Assembly (NCBI RefSeq): GCF_902168175.1
Contig: NZ_CABHOU010000021.1
Span: 167,804 to 231,803 of the forward strand
DNA length: 64,000 nt
Direction: 5' to 3'
Source: an uncultured Chitinophaga sp.
GTDB lineage: Bacteria > Bacteroidota > Bacteroidia > Chitinophagales > Chitinophagaceae
Below the pieces are notes generated by a model. The model saw only the letters and a list, made by a program, of their open reading frames with translations. It had not been told where the DNA came from and did no database searches. Shown one piece after another: positions 8,966 through 16,151 of the stretch (positions are counted from its first letter, which is position 1; every line of letters begins with the position of its first letter). The translations under genes were made by a program, and so were the position numbers.

Positions 8966-9598
8966 TTACTCCATTTTGTATTCAAAAATCGGGTCAATAT
9001 GCGAACCTGGTTCCATGTGGAATACCGGGTTGATTAGCCCGTCTTTTAATCCGTACACCCATCCGTGCAGGTGCGGGCGTTTATCTTTATGCCAGGCTTC
9101 CTGGATCGTTGTTGTTTTGGCGAGGTTCATGACCTGTTCAATTACATTCAGTTCTACCAGGCGATCAGTGCGGCCTTCTTCCGTAGGAATTGCGTCTATT
9201 TCATCGCGGTGGAAGCGGTACACATCTTTAATATGTTTAAGCCAGCGGTTAATGATGCCGTAATTGTGGTTCGTAAGCGCGGCTTTCACCCCACCGCAGC
9301 CATAGTGGCCTACTACCAGCACATGTTCGACTTGAAGGATGTTTACTGCGTACTCCATAACCGTAATCAGGTTCAGGTCGGTGTGTACTACCATATTCGC
9401 CACATTACGGTGTACGAAAATTTCGCCGGGCTCCGTATTTGTAATTTCATTTGCGGGTACGCGACTGTCGGAACAACCTATCCAGAGGAATTTAGGCGCC
9501 TGCTGTTCCGAAAGGCGTTTAAAGTAATCGGGGTCCAGCGTTACTTTTTCATGGGCCCATTTTTTGTTATTCTCGAGCAATTCATCAAAAGGGTGCAT
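8966..9598 (-). CDS. can: Beta-class carbonic anhydrase
   Basis: Zinc enzyme interconverting CO2 and bicarbonate in the cytoplasm (210 aa). The zinc site is complete: Cys42-x-Asp44-x-Arg46 in WIGCSDSRVPANEI and His98-x2-Cys101 in VVGHYGCGGVKAAL. The family block GEIFVHRNVANMV is also present. The start MHPFDELLENNKKWAHE is standard for the family. It follows enoyl-CoA hydratase by 29 nt in the leftward operon. A supply of bicarbonate for carboxylation steps is its usual role. Confidence 0.95.
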   Translation of the reverse strand: MHPFDELLENNKKWAHEKVTLDPDYFKRLSEQQAPKFLWIGCSDSRVPANEITNTEPGEIFVHRNVANMVVHTDLNLITVMEYAVNILQVEHVLVVGHYGCGGVKAALTNHNYGIINRWLKHIKDVYRFHRDEIDAIPTEEGRTDRLVELNVIEQVMNLAKTTTIQEAWHKDKRPHLHGWVYGLKDGLINPVFHMEPGSHIDPIFEYKME

Positions 9599-9627
9599 GG
9601 GAAAGTTTTTAGTTTGATAAATCGGTT

Positions 9628-10407
9628 CTACCGGCCTTTAAACACCGGTGTTCTCTTCTCTGTAAAAGCCTGCATGCCTTCTTTCTGATCTTCCGAAGCA
9701 AATAACATGTAAAAGTTCTTTCGTTCAAAGTGCAGGCCTTCCTCGAGAGAAGTATCGAAAGATTTCAACACAGCCTCCTTGGCCATTTTGACCGCGAGAG
9801 GACTTAATGTGGCGATTTCCGATGCCAGCTTAATAGCTTCCTGCAAATATAATTCAACCGGTACTACTTTGTTGATTAATCCCGCTTTATGTGCTTCATT
9901 CGCAGTAATGAACCTTCCGGTGAGTACCATTTCCATGGCCAGGGCTTTGCCCACCGCCCTTGTAAGCCGCTGTGTACCGCCAGCGCCGGGCATTACGCCG
10001 ATTTTAATTTCAGGCTGGCCAAACCGTGCTGTTTCGCTGGCTACAATCATATCGCATAACATGGTAAGCTCACAGCCACCACCCAACGCAAATCCGCTAA
10101 CCGCAGCTATAATAGGTTTCTTTATTTTTTTGATCGTGTCCCAGGTGCTGAATTGGTCTGTAATTAACATATCGATAGCCGATTTGTTCGACATTTCTTT
10201 AATGTCGGCCCCGGCCGCGAATGCCTTTTCGTTTCCGCTGAGTACGATCACTCGTACTTCGTCATCGGCATCCAATGCCTTCAGTGCATCACGTAATTCT
10301 CCCATCAGCTGGAGATTGAGCGCATTTAATTCCTTTGGCCTGTTAAGGCTGATGTGCGCAACGTGGGGCGCAACGTTTTGGTGTACAATTATCAGTTCGG
10401 GGCGCAT
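9628..10407 (-). CDS. Enoyl-CoA hydratase/isomerase (crotonase family)
   Basis: Crotonase-fold enzyme that hydrates trans-2-enoyl-CoA to 3-hydroxyacyl-CoA (259 aa, exact family size). The oxyanion-hole segments are AFAAGADIKEM and SGFALGGGCELTMLCD. The two glutamates usual for hydratases are present, in GGGCELTM and in FGQPEIKIGVMPGAGGTQRL. The C-terminal helical part ends TEKRTPVFKGR, as in short-chain enoyl-CoA hydratases. It sits 9 nt downstream of the DUF3667 gene and 29 nt upstream of carbonic anhydrase. Substrate chain length cannot be told from sequence alone. Confidence 0.94.
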   Translation of the reverse strand: MRPELIIVHQNVAPHVAHISLNRPKELNALNLQLMGELRDALKALDADDEVRVIVLSGNEKAFAAGADIKEMSNKSAIDMLITDQFSTWDTIKKIKKPIIAAVSGFALGGGCELTMLCDMIVASETARFGQPEIKIGVMPGAGGTQRLTRAVGKALAMEMVLTGRFITANEAHKAGLINKVVPVELYLQEAIKLASEIATLSPLAVKMAKEAVLKSFDTSLEEGLHFERKNFYMLFASEDQKEGMQAFTEKRTPVFKGR

Positions 10408-10416
10408 GTTTCAATT

Positions 10417-11433
10417 TTAAAGTAATGCTAAGATACTGAGTACATACAAAACAATAATCAACAGTATGCTAAATGAGTAGGTCACGAATATTAGAAATGC
10501 CTTCAGGATCGTTTTGCCCGTGGATTGGCCGTACACCTTTTTAAGCGCCAGTACAAAGTAAAGGATAGAGATGATCCAAGCAAAGAACGAGAACCAGTTC
10601 GTGTGAAACAGATGGTCGAACAGGAAAGCGAGAATTCCCAATAGGAACAGGAACGTATGGAGGTGAATTGTAAAAATGGCATGATCGGCAAAAAACCACT
10701 TTTTACCACGATACATCCAGCTCATGAACAATGCGAATAAAGGCAGCAAAATGAACATCAGTTTGGGAATATTATGCTGGAGTTTATCCAGCATAACACG
10801 CGGTGCGTTGCTGCCATACTTACCATTCATGTACAGCGTTGAGCGAGCGAAGAACCTTCCGGCAGTACCGTCTCTTTTGGACAGTGGTTTTGTGGCCTGC
10901 AGGGAGTCGTACCGCCTCACCGCCTCTTTAGGGTTACCGATCGTACCTCTAAGTATACCGGTAAAAGTAGTGTCTACAGAAAAACTGGTAACGGAACTAC
11001 CACCCTTCAGCGAAACTGTAGAATCCTTTGCCCGCTCGTCGATCGTCACCAAAGATTGTTCGTAAGCCACCCGTACAGTGTCTTCGCCAGGCAAACGCAT
11101 CTCATAAGGGTCGTAGTGCGGGCCAATATAAGCCAGCACCAGGAAAAACACGAACGATGTGAATATGTACATCCTGATCGGGTTTACAAAACTCTGCCTT
11201 TTCCCGGCCATATATAGTTTTGTAAGCAGCCCCGGCTTCAGCATCAGATCGCGGATAGTGATCCAGGCTTTAGAGTCATAATGGGTAACATCCTGAAAGA
11301 AATGGCTCACCAGGTGACCAAAAGTTTCGTGCGGTTCGGTATTTTCCTGACCGCAATGGGTACAATAGCGTTCCCGCACTTCCTGGCCGCAATTGAGGCA
11401 TGTTTTATCTTTTCTCAGGTGATGAACACTCAT
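10417..11433 (-). CDS. DUF3667 membrane protein with N-terminal zinc ribbon
   Basis: Integral membrane protein of unknown function (338 aa), typical of Bacteroidetes. N-terminal zinc ribbon CLNCGQEVRERYCTHCGQ (two CxxC pairs), then the DUF3667 core TFGHLVSHFFQDVTHYDSKA and LMLKPGLLTKLYMAGKR, and a first membrane helix MYIFTSFVFFLVLAYIG. A polar loop of about 110 residues follows, then four or so hydrophobic helices to the C-terminus. It is the first gene of the leftward operon with enoyl-CoA hydratase, carbonic anhydrase and the CRPHDC lipoprotein. Nothing in the sequence indicates catalysis. Confidence 0.85.
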   Translation of the reverse strand: MSVHHLRKDKTCLNCGQEVRERYCTHCGQENTEPHETFGHLVSHFFQDVTHYDSKAWITIRDLMLKPGLLTKLYMAGKRQSFVNPIRMYIFTSFVFFLVLAYIGPHYDPYEMRLPGEDTVRVAYEQSLVTIDERAKDSTVSLKGGSSVTSFSVDTTFTGILRGTIGNPKEAVRRYDSLQATKPLSKRDGTAGRFFARSTLYMNGKYGSNAPRVMLDKLQHNIPKLMFILLPLFALFMSWMYRGKKWFFADHAIFTIHLHTFLFLLGILAFLFDHLFHTNWFSFFAWIISILYFVLALKKVYGQSTGKTILKAFLIFVTYSFSILLIIVLYVLSILALL

Positions 11434-11517
11434 AAACTCGGTAGATTCTGGGCTGAATTATTGAAAATCGGTTAAAGATATTTTAAAATTTCGGTAATTG
11501 CAGGCGCTGTATACGTT

Positions 11518-11546
11518 TTGAATTAGCTAGAACGTTAGTATTTTTG
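11518..11546 (+). promoter_or_regulatory. Promoter of the secreted YD-repeat-like gene
   Basis: TTG (11518-11520), 18-nt spacer, TATTTTTG (11539-11546). Exact Bacteroidetes consensus, 34 nt before the ATG at 11581. Confidence 0.8.
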
Positions 11547-11580
11547 TTTATATAAAACGTGCATCATTTCACTTATTCTC

Positions 11581-12435
11581 ATGAAAAAACGAGGCTTTGC
11601 GCTGCTGGCGCTAACATTTGCGGTAATAACGGTGAACAGGGCACAGGCCCAGTATTATTTGCAGGACATCTATAACACCCAGAAAACCGTGGCCAATATG
11701 CAGGTACTGAAGGCCAATAATGTGGCCAGCCAAACCGTGCAAAGCCTGGACGCAAGCCTTAACCGCGATGCGGACTTTATGTGTGTACGCACCATCACGG
11801 GCAATTTCCGGAACATGCGTTCTGTTACGAAAAGCCGCGCCACTGGTCTTTCTATCCTTACTTCCACCTTTGGCCCCAAAGGCCTGCTCAACAAAATAGT
11901 GGACAGTACTGAGAGCAGCATCAACACCACCCTGTACCGTTACGTAAACGAAACGCTTGTGGGCATCGAAACCCAGTCGCAGGACCGGGACGAGAAGTTC
12001 AAAATGACCGAAACCCGCAACTACCAATACGATTCTAGCCTTCGTCCGGTACAGATGGTACGGCGCAAGAACAAATCGGCCGACTCTACCCTGGTGCTGT
12101 TCAAGCTGGACACAGCAGGTCGGGTAACGGAGGAGCTGGAAACCGGCAAATACATCCGTGGTCAGCGGTTTTACTACAATTACGACGCACAGGGCCGCCT
12201 TACAGATGTATTACGTTATCAGCCATCCAAAAAGCGTATGCTACCCGACTACATTTTTGAGTACGATGCGCAGGGCAGGTTAAAGCAGATGACCACCATC
12301 AATGCAACCACTTCCGACTACACCGTTTGGAAGTACACCTATGATGCGAAAGGTTTGCCACAGAAAGAAGAATGTTATGCGAAAGGAAACGAGTTGCTGG
12401 GTATGATCAGCTACCGTTACGAGTATGCCAAATAG
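11581..12435 (+). CDS. Secreted protein with YD/RHS-like repeats
   Basis: Exported protein of 284 aa. The signal peptide MKKRGFALLALTFAVITVN ends near AQAQ. The N-terminal half (about 25-130) has no recognisable fold; it includes LYRYVNETLVGIETQSQDRD. The C-terminal half contains short tandem units of the YD type: FYYNYDAQGRLTDVLRY, YIFEYDAQGRLKQMTTI, WKYTYDAKGLPQKEECY and a final MISYRYEYAK. Such repeats form beta-strand coils in RHS/teneurin shells, but here only about four units are present and there is no RHS core or toxin tip. A stand-alone cell-surface role is likely. Own promoter and strong terminator, so monocistronic. Confidence 0.75.
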   Translation: MKKRGFALLALTFAVITVNRAQAQYYLQDIYNTQKTVANMQVLKANNVASQTVQSLDASLNRDADFMCVRTITGNFRNMRSVTKSRATGLSILTSTFGPKGLLNKIVDSTESSINTTLYRYVNETLVGIETQSQDRDEKFKMTETRNYQYDSSLRPVQMVRRKNKSADSTLVLFKLDTAGRVTEELETGKYIRGQRFYYNYDAQGRLTDVLRYQPSKKRMLPDYIFEYDAQGRLKQMTTINATTSDYTVWKYTYDAKGLPQKEECYAKGNELLGMISYRYEYAK

Positions 12436-12442
12436 CTTACAG

Positions 12443-12477
12443 TAGAGGGGTTCTAACGAACCCTTCTATTTTTTTTG
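12443..12477 (+). terminator. Terminator after the YD-repeat-like gene
   Basis: 11-bp stem tagaggggttc / gaacccttcta (one G-U pair) with loop taac, followed by a run of eight Ts. Confidence 0.9.
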
Positions 12478-12487
12478 AAAAAAAGTT

Positions 12488-12516
12488 TGTCAATTCAAAA
12501 CAATCATTATCTTTGC
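12488..12516 (+). promoter_or_regulatory. Promoter of tRNA-Gly
   Basis: TTG (12488-12490), 18-nt spacer, TATCTTTG (12509-12516): exact Bacteroidetes promoter about 60 nt before the tRNA. The 5' end would need trimming by RNase P. Confidence 0.8.
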
Positions 12517-12577
12517 AATCCCAATGAAAAACAAGCGAAACGGTTTGGAGTAAAAGGGAAAGTTCTTACAGAATAAT

Positions 12578-12650
<73 letters not shown>

Positions 12651-12660
12651 CTAAATGGAG

Positions 12661-12692
12661 AATCCAAACTGAATGTCGGTTTGGATTTTTTG
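12661..12692 (+). terminator. Terminator after tRNA-Gly
   Basis: 9-bp perfect stem aatccaaac / gtttggatt, followed by a T-run. Confidence 0.8.
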
Positions 12693-12711
12693 TTTACATT
12701 TACTCTGGTAC

Positions 12712-12797
12712 ACCCGGGTGGTGGAATTGGTAGACACGCCGGACTTAAAATCCTGTTCTCCGCAAGGGGAGTGACGGTTCGACTCCGTTCCCGGGTA
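12712..12797 (+). tRNA. tRNA-Leu (anticodon UAA)
   Basis: 86-nt class II tRNA with long variable arm (TGTTCTCC-GCAA-GGGGAGTG). Acceptor ACCCGGG pairs with CCCGGGT (12790-12796), discriminator A. Anticodon loop CTTAAAA, TAA at 12746-12748. CCA is not encoded. Its 3' end forms one copy of a 20-bp direct repeat (see the insertion element). Confidence 0.96.
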
Positions 12798-12808
12798 CAC
12801 AGAAATTA
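12789..12808 (+). repeat. attL-like direct repeat at the 3' end of tRNA-Leu
   Basis: TCCCGGGTACACAGAAATTA. It covers the last bases of the tRNA plus 11 nt beyond and is identical to the sequence at 13230-13249. Confidence 0.85.
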
Positions 12809-12836
12809 AAAGGCTTCCGGAAGGAGGCCTTTTTTT
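12808..12836 (+). terminator. Terminator after tRNA-Leu (element copy)
   Basis: aaaaggc / gcctttt stem with an inner cttccggaag palindrome, followed by a T-tract. Confidence 0.75.
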
Positions 12837-12925
12837 ATTTCGTTTGTTCCCTACTTCCTTACATCAACGATTGTTGATAAACTCACCCATTTTTAGGCTT
12901 TGCATTCTCTTCTAAGTAAAAAAGT

Positions 12926-13153
12926 ATGCAATCGTATATGAATCTTGGCGGCGACTCCGGCGTATTAGCATTCGAAATTGGCGCAGCGTCTATAAATGTA
13001 CAGTTTCGTGATGGGTCAATTTATCGCTACGACTATTCAACTCCTGGCATGAGTGAAGTAGAAAAAATGAAGACCTTGGCAATTCATGGTAGCGGACTAA
13101 ACTCTTTTATAAGTAAATATGTTCGTAAAAGATATGCGGTTAAACTTAGATAG
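12926..13153 (+). CDS. Small KTSC-like domain protein in the tRNA-Leu insertion
   Basis: 75-aa soluble protein. The core INVQFRDGSIYRYDYSTPGM, with the later GSGLNSFISKYVRKRYAV, resembles the KTSC domain pattern (strand, F-x-DG-x-YRY, helix, GS.N..I...Y). These are small proteins of unknown function often carried on mobile DNA. Upstream is a promoter-like TTG (12874-12876), 17 nt, TAGGCTTTG (12894-12902), one base longer than consensus in the -7 box. Its base composition is more AT-rich than the flanking genes (codons such as TTA, ATA and AAA are frequent), in line with foreign origin. Family assignment is by eye and moderately sure. Confidence 0.65.
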   Translation: MQSYMNLGGDSGVLAFEIGAASINVQFRDGSIYRYDYSTPGMSEVEKMKTLAIHGSGLNSFISKYVRKRYAVKLR

Positions 13154-13229
13154 AAGCTGACTTAAGTGGCATTAATAAAAGAGGTAATGCTTAAAAAAGC
13201 TTCCATCAAATGGTCAAATAATGCCCCTA

Positions 13230-13249
13230 TCCCGGGTACACAGAAATTA
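13230..13249 (+). repeat. attR-like direct repeat of the tRNA-Leu 3' end
   Basis: TCCCGGGTACACAGAAATTA, identical to 12789-12808. No tRNA body precedes it. Confidence 0.85.
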
Positions 13250-13258
13250 CAATAGAAG

Positions 13259-13285
13259 AAAGCTCATCGAAAGGTGGGCTTTTTT
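13259..13285 (+). terminator. Terminator beyond the attR-like repeat
   Basis: aaagctca / tgggcttt stem (one G-U) with loop tcgaaagg, followed by Ts. It was probably the original tRNA-Leu terminator before the insertion. Confidence 0.7.
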
Positions 13286-13369
13286 GTTTTACATCAGTTT
13301 ATTACCATCAGCTATCACAAAGTGAAATAAATACAACAAATTGCCAGCGTTCCGCCTCCCCTACTCCCT

Positions 13370-13921
13370 TTATTGCTTCACATAATGAAGCGCTACACAA
13401 CCGGATTTGAAATTTATAGTATCGGCTAACTTAAGATCAAGTTTATCCTGAAGGCTGTTCGCATCCAATAATTGCCGTCCTTTTCCCAAGATCACCGGAT
13501 GGACAACGAGGTTAAATTCATCGATAAGGCCTGCTGCAATCAGCTCTGGAAGCATACTTACACTGTCAACGGAGATTTTTTCTCCGGGTTGCTGCTTCAG
13601 TTTCAGGAGTTCTGCCGCAGGGTTGCCACGAACAATACGCGTTTTTTCGTCTCCTCTGTCCAATGATCGCGACACAACAACTCTGTCGATAGCACTAATC
13701 CGTTGGGCAAATCTATTTTCACTGGCTGTGCCAGATTGATCCTTCGCAACATCACTCCAATAGGGAAACATGAGCTGGTACATGACACGGCCAAAAAAGA
13801 ACAGGTCAACGCCGTCCATCATTTCTGTAAAATAATCATGAAGATCTTCACGAGGACTAAAAAGAGTGTGGTCGCAGTAGCCATCTATACTAATGTTCAT
13901 GCCGAATGTTACAGTTCTCAT
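13370..13921 (-). CDS. Dihydrofolate reductase family protein (RibD C-terminal-like)
   Basis: 183-aa stand-alone RibD-C/DHFR-like reductase domain. Signatures: MNISIDGYCDH at the N-terminus; DLFFFGRVMYQLMFPYW, where family members have FGR-x-T-Y; IDRVVVSRSLDR; a central ISVDSVSMLPELIAAGLIDEF with the nucleotide-binding turn; then VVHPVILGKGRQLL. Family members bind NADPH, but most Bacteroidetes copies have no known substrate. The usual G-G/S-G turn reads VDSVSML here, a departure from the common pattern. Flanked by intergenic DNA on both sides, so a single-gene transcript. Confidence 0.85.
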   Translation of the reverse strand: MRTVTFGMNISIDGYCDHTLFSPREDLHDYFTEMMDGVDLFFFGRVMYQLMFPYWSDVAKDQSGTASENRFAQRISAIDRVVVSRSLDRGDEKTRIVRGNPAAELLKLKQQPGEKISVDSVSMLPELIAAGLIDEFNLVVHPVILGKGRQLLDANSLQDKLDLKLADTINFKSGCVALHYVKQ

Positions 13922-14197
13922 TTTTACTGGTTTTTGTTACAACTATAAGCCAAAAATAAGCCATGATGTAAATATTATGAGGGTATTCCGCGACAAAAAA
14001 GGGGTCTTTACCGTAAGTGTTATAATATCATCGCGGGTGATTGGCAATTACAGACTCGTATTGCCCGATATACCATCTTCTGAAAAGCCGTGTCAAATGA
14101 GGAGTATCACCAAAAGAAACACGCGGGCACTGAAACATCAGATTGACACAGTCAAATTAGCGGATTATCACTATTTTAGTACAAAGCCCCGCTATAT

Positions 14198-14680
14198 ATG
14201 GAATCTAAAAACACATCTGTACCTACTTTATTTGAATGGGCCGGCGGCATGCCTGCTTTTGAACAGTTATTCAGCAAATTTTATGATAAAGTACTGCAAG
14301 ATCCATTATTAGAACCAGTGTTCAGGCACATGTCGCCAGAACACCGGCAACATGTAGCACATTTTGTTGCGGAAGTTCTTGGAGGCCCCAAGCTGTATAG
14401 TGAAGAAGGTGGCAGCCATTTTAAGATGATCAGTAAACATCTTTCCAAACATTTAACGCAAGAGCATCGTAAACGTTGGATGGAACTTCTGCTGGAAACC
14501 GCCGACGAATTGATTCTTCCAGACGATCCGGAGTTTCGTTCGGCTTTTCTGGCCTATCTGGAATGGGGCACGCGTATCGCAGTCATTAACTCACAATTTG
14601 ATTCGGTGAACGGAGACGAACAGATGCCAATGCCTGAATGGGGCTGGGGCGTACCCGGTGGGCCCTATACCGGTGAGTAA
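14198..14680 (+). CDS. Group II truncated haemoglobin
   Basis: 160-aa truncated globin of the trHbO group, binding O2 or NO or acting in peroxide chemistry in the cytoplasm. Landmarks: FEWAGGMPAFEQLFSKFYD (helices A-B), DPLLEPVFRHM (B-C-E), HRQHVAHFVAEVLGGPKLYS (E-helix), KHLSKHLTQEHRKRWMEL with His81 the probable proximal F8 ligand and Trp94 the group II marker at G8. EFRSAFLAYLEWGTRIA (helix H) follows, then a Met/Trp/Gly-rich tail (MPMPEWGWGVPGGPY). The tail is also seen in proteobacterial group II copies. Start at the ATG just downstream of an AT-rich stretch. Confidence 0.93.
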   Translation: MESKNTSVPTLFEWAGGMPAFEQLFSKFYDKVLQDPLLEPVFRHMSPEHRQHVAHFVAEVLGGPKLYSEEGGSHFKMISKHLSKHLTQEHRKRWMELLLETADELILPDDPEFRSAFLAYLEWGTRIAVINSQFDSVNGDEQMPMPEWGWGVPGGPYTGE

Positions 14681-15023
14681 CAATAAATAACCCTACAGAT
14701 TATCAACAGTAATTTCGGCATACCGGAGGCTATTGTATGGCTAACGCTTACTAACAAACGAAACAATTTCAACGCCACTAAACAGACCGACTAAGAAAGG
14801 AAAAAATTGTCAATTCCCATCTAAAATATACTCTTTAAACTATCGCGCCCCGTTCAATAAATGTCGTGCACAGATCACCCAAACATAATACAGTATAGGA
14901 TCTAAAAAGTATTCCCTGAAGACCTTGTGGACAATTTTATCATAGTCATGGATAATGTTATTTCGTGTATGCGATATCCGGATAATTGATCTAAGTTCGA
15001 GGTACATTAAAAACTCACCACGT
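14681..15023. other. 343-bp intergenic stretch with no gene seen
   Basis: Between the globin and the first small secreted protein. The frame of the downstream gene is open from 14955, but the upstream residues look unlike protein and the signal peptide starts at 15024. No promoter with both boxes, hairpin terminator or RNA motif was recognised. Confidence 0.5.
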
Positions 15024-15422
15024 ATGAAGAAACCCCTTATCCTATCGATGGCACTGGCGTGCATCGCGATGAGCAATATGTCCTTTGCTCCCTCCAAACC
15101 TAAACCTGCAGCAACCGAAGTTGCGGCTAAAAGAGTGCTCGATTTCCCGCGCGACATCAACTGGACGATCGGGTACATGTCAGGCACGCAAATGGTTACT
15201 TTAACATGGCCCACCCTGACCTGGCCCGGACTAGGCCCTGTGACGTTCACCTTCATGGGTAGTACACAGTACATTGCACCTACAAGCACCACTTCCATTT
15301 ATTGGGCTGGCTATACGCTTACCACCGGTGTTACGTACTCACTGTCCATTGGCAGCGTGATCTATTATTTCCAGTTGCCGTCAAGCGGTTCAGGTCCCTG
15401 CATTATTACCGGCCATACTTGA
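15024..15422 (+). CDS. Small secreted protein of unknown family, tandem paralogue 1
   Basis: 132-aa exported protein. The frame is open from 14955, but the ATG at 15024 gives a clean signal peptide (MKKPLILSMALACIAMSNMSFA). The mature part is about 110 aa, rich in Thr, Ser, Gly, Trp and aromatic residues and beta-like throughout: DFPRDINWTIGYM, TWPGLGPVTFTF, GSTQYIAPTSTTSIYWAGY, VTYSLSIGSVIYYFQL, end CIITGHT. One Cys near the C-terminus. No known domain recognised. It aligns end to end with the next gene, which shows a local duplication. Confidence 0.8.
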   Translation: MKKPLILSMALACIAMSNMSFAPSKPKPAATEVAAKRVLDFPRDINWTIGYMSGTQMVTLTWPTLTWPGLGPVTFTFMGSTQYIAPTSTTSIYWAGYTLTTGVTYSLSIGSVIYYFQLPSSGSGPCIITGHT

Positions 15423-15482
15423 TCCCGGCATTTCCATTGACTTCAGAAGAAGATTTCCTTACAGATTAAAATCCAGCCAAGA

Positions 15483-15869
15483 ATGAAAAAGACCCTTGCC
15501 CTTATGACGGTGCTTGCGTGCCTGGCGGTTAGCAATACGTCCTTTGCTCACGCCAAATCAGCACCGGTTACAACAAAAAGCGCTGCATTTATTGACTTTC
15601 CCCGCGGCATCGACTGGCACATCAGTTTTATGGCCGGCAGTGTAGTTACCCTGAGCTGGACGAACTTCAGCCTGCCCGGATTAGGCCCTGTAGCATTTAC
15701 GTTCCAGGGGAACACGCAGTACTTTAATCCAACAACAGTAACCAACACTTACTGGGTACCGGCCACCCCGCTCACACCTTTTGTAACTTACAACATCAAC
15801 ATCGGCGGTGTGTTATACTATTTTTACATCGACACGATGAACCAGTGCTACATGACTGGCCACACATGA
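15483..15869 (+). CDS. Small secreted protein of unknown family, tandem paralogue 2
   Basis: 128-aa exported protein with signal peptide MKKTLALMTVLACLAVSNTS, then a mature domain matching paralogue 1: DFPRGIDWHISFMAG, VTLSW, LPGLGPVAFTFQGNTQYFNP, YW, VTYNINIGGVLYYFYI, end CYMTGHT. The shared block is roughly half identical by eye. The gap to paralogue 1 is 60 nt with no terminator, so they are probably co-transcribed, and a strong terminator follows. The fold is probably a small beta sandwich. No catalytic residue pattern is evident; an adhesive, matrix or secreted factor role is possible but unsupported. Confidence 0.8.
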   Translation: MKKTLALMTVLACLAVSNTSFAHAKSAPVTTKSAAFIDFPRGIDWHISFMAGSVVTLSWTNFSLPGLGPVAFTFQGNTQYFNPTTVTNTYWVPATPLTPFVTYNINIGGVLYYFYIDTMNQCYMTGHT

Positions 15870-15874
15870 TTGTA

Positions 15875-15914
15875 AAAAAGCAGGCATGGAACGTGAAGTT
15901 TATGCCTGCTTTTT
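15875..15914 (+). terminator. Terminator after the tandem secreted genes
   Basis: 13-bp perfect stem aaaaagcaggcat (15875-15887) / atgcctgcttttt (15902-15914). Confidence 0.9.
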
Positions 15915-16052
15915 AACGCGCACTTACTCCCATTCGTGAAGTTCGCAAAGCAGTTTGCTAACTAAAGCATATAACCAGACAATCAGTCTGGAAGATCACT
16001 AAATCCAGCAAATACACCATTAATCCGGTATGCCGGGATTGTGAGCAAAATA

Positions 16053-16084
16053 AAAAGGCTTCCCTCGCGGAAGCCTTTTATTTT
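16053..16084. terminator. Bidirectional terminator between converging transcripts
   Basis: 11-bp stem aaaaggcttcc / ggaagcctttt with loop ctcgc, A and T tracts on the two sides. It would end the leftward locus 1 transcript. Confidence 0.85.
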
Positions 16085-16151
16085 AAAAACTTGAATACTA
16101 CAGGCAGTTTAAGTTGTAAAAAGGCCCGCGTTTCAATTATCGAATTTACAT

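Larger units (their letters stand above)
12789..13249 (+). mobile_element. 441-bp insertion bounded by tRNA-Leu 3'-end repeats, no integrase
   Basis: Two perfect 20-bp copies of the tRNA-Leu 3' end are 441 bp apart. This is the usual footprint of integrase-mediated insertion into a tRNA gene. Each copy is followed by its own rho-independent terminator, as if the element brought a tRNA end plus terminator and displaced the original ones. The only credible gene inside is the 75-aa KTSC-like ORF. No integrase, excisionase or transposase is present. It is either a deletion remnant of a larger island or a non-autonomous mini-element mobilised in trans. Confidence 0.7.

Noticed and set aside
13893..14312. 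139-codon frame between the DHFR-like gene and the globin
   Set aside because: It overlaps the start of the well-supported globin and shows no signal or domain; the 276-bp gap is treated as non-coding.
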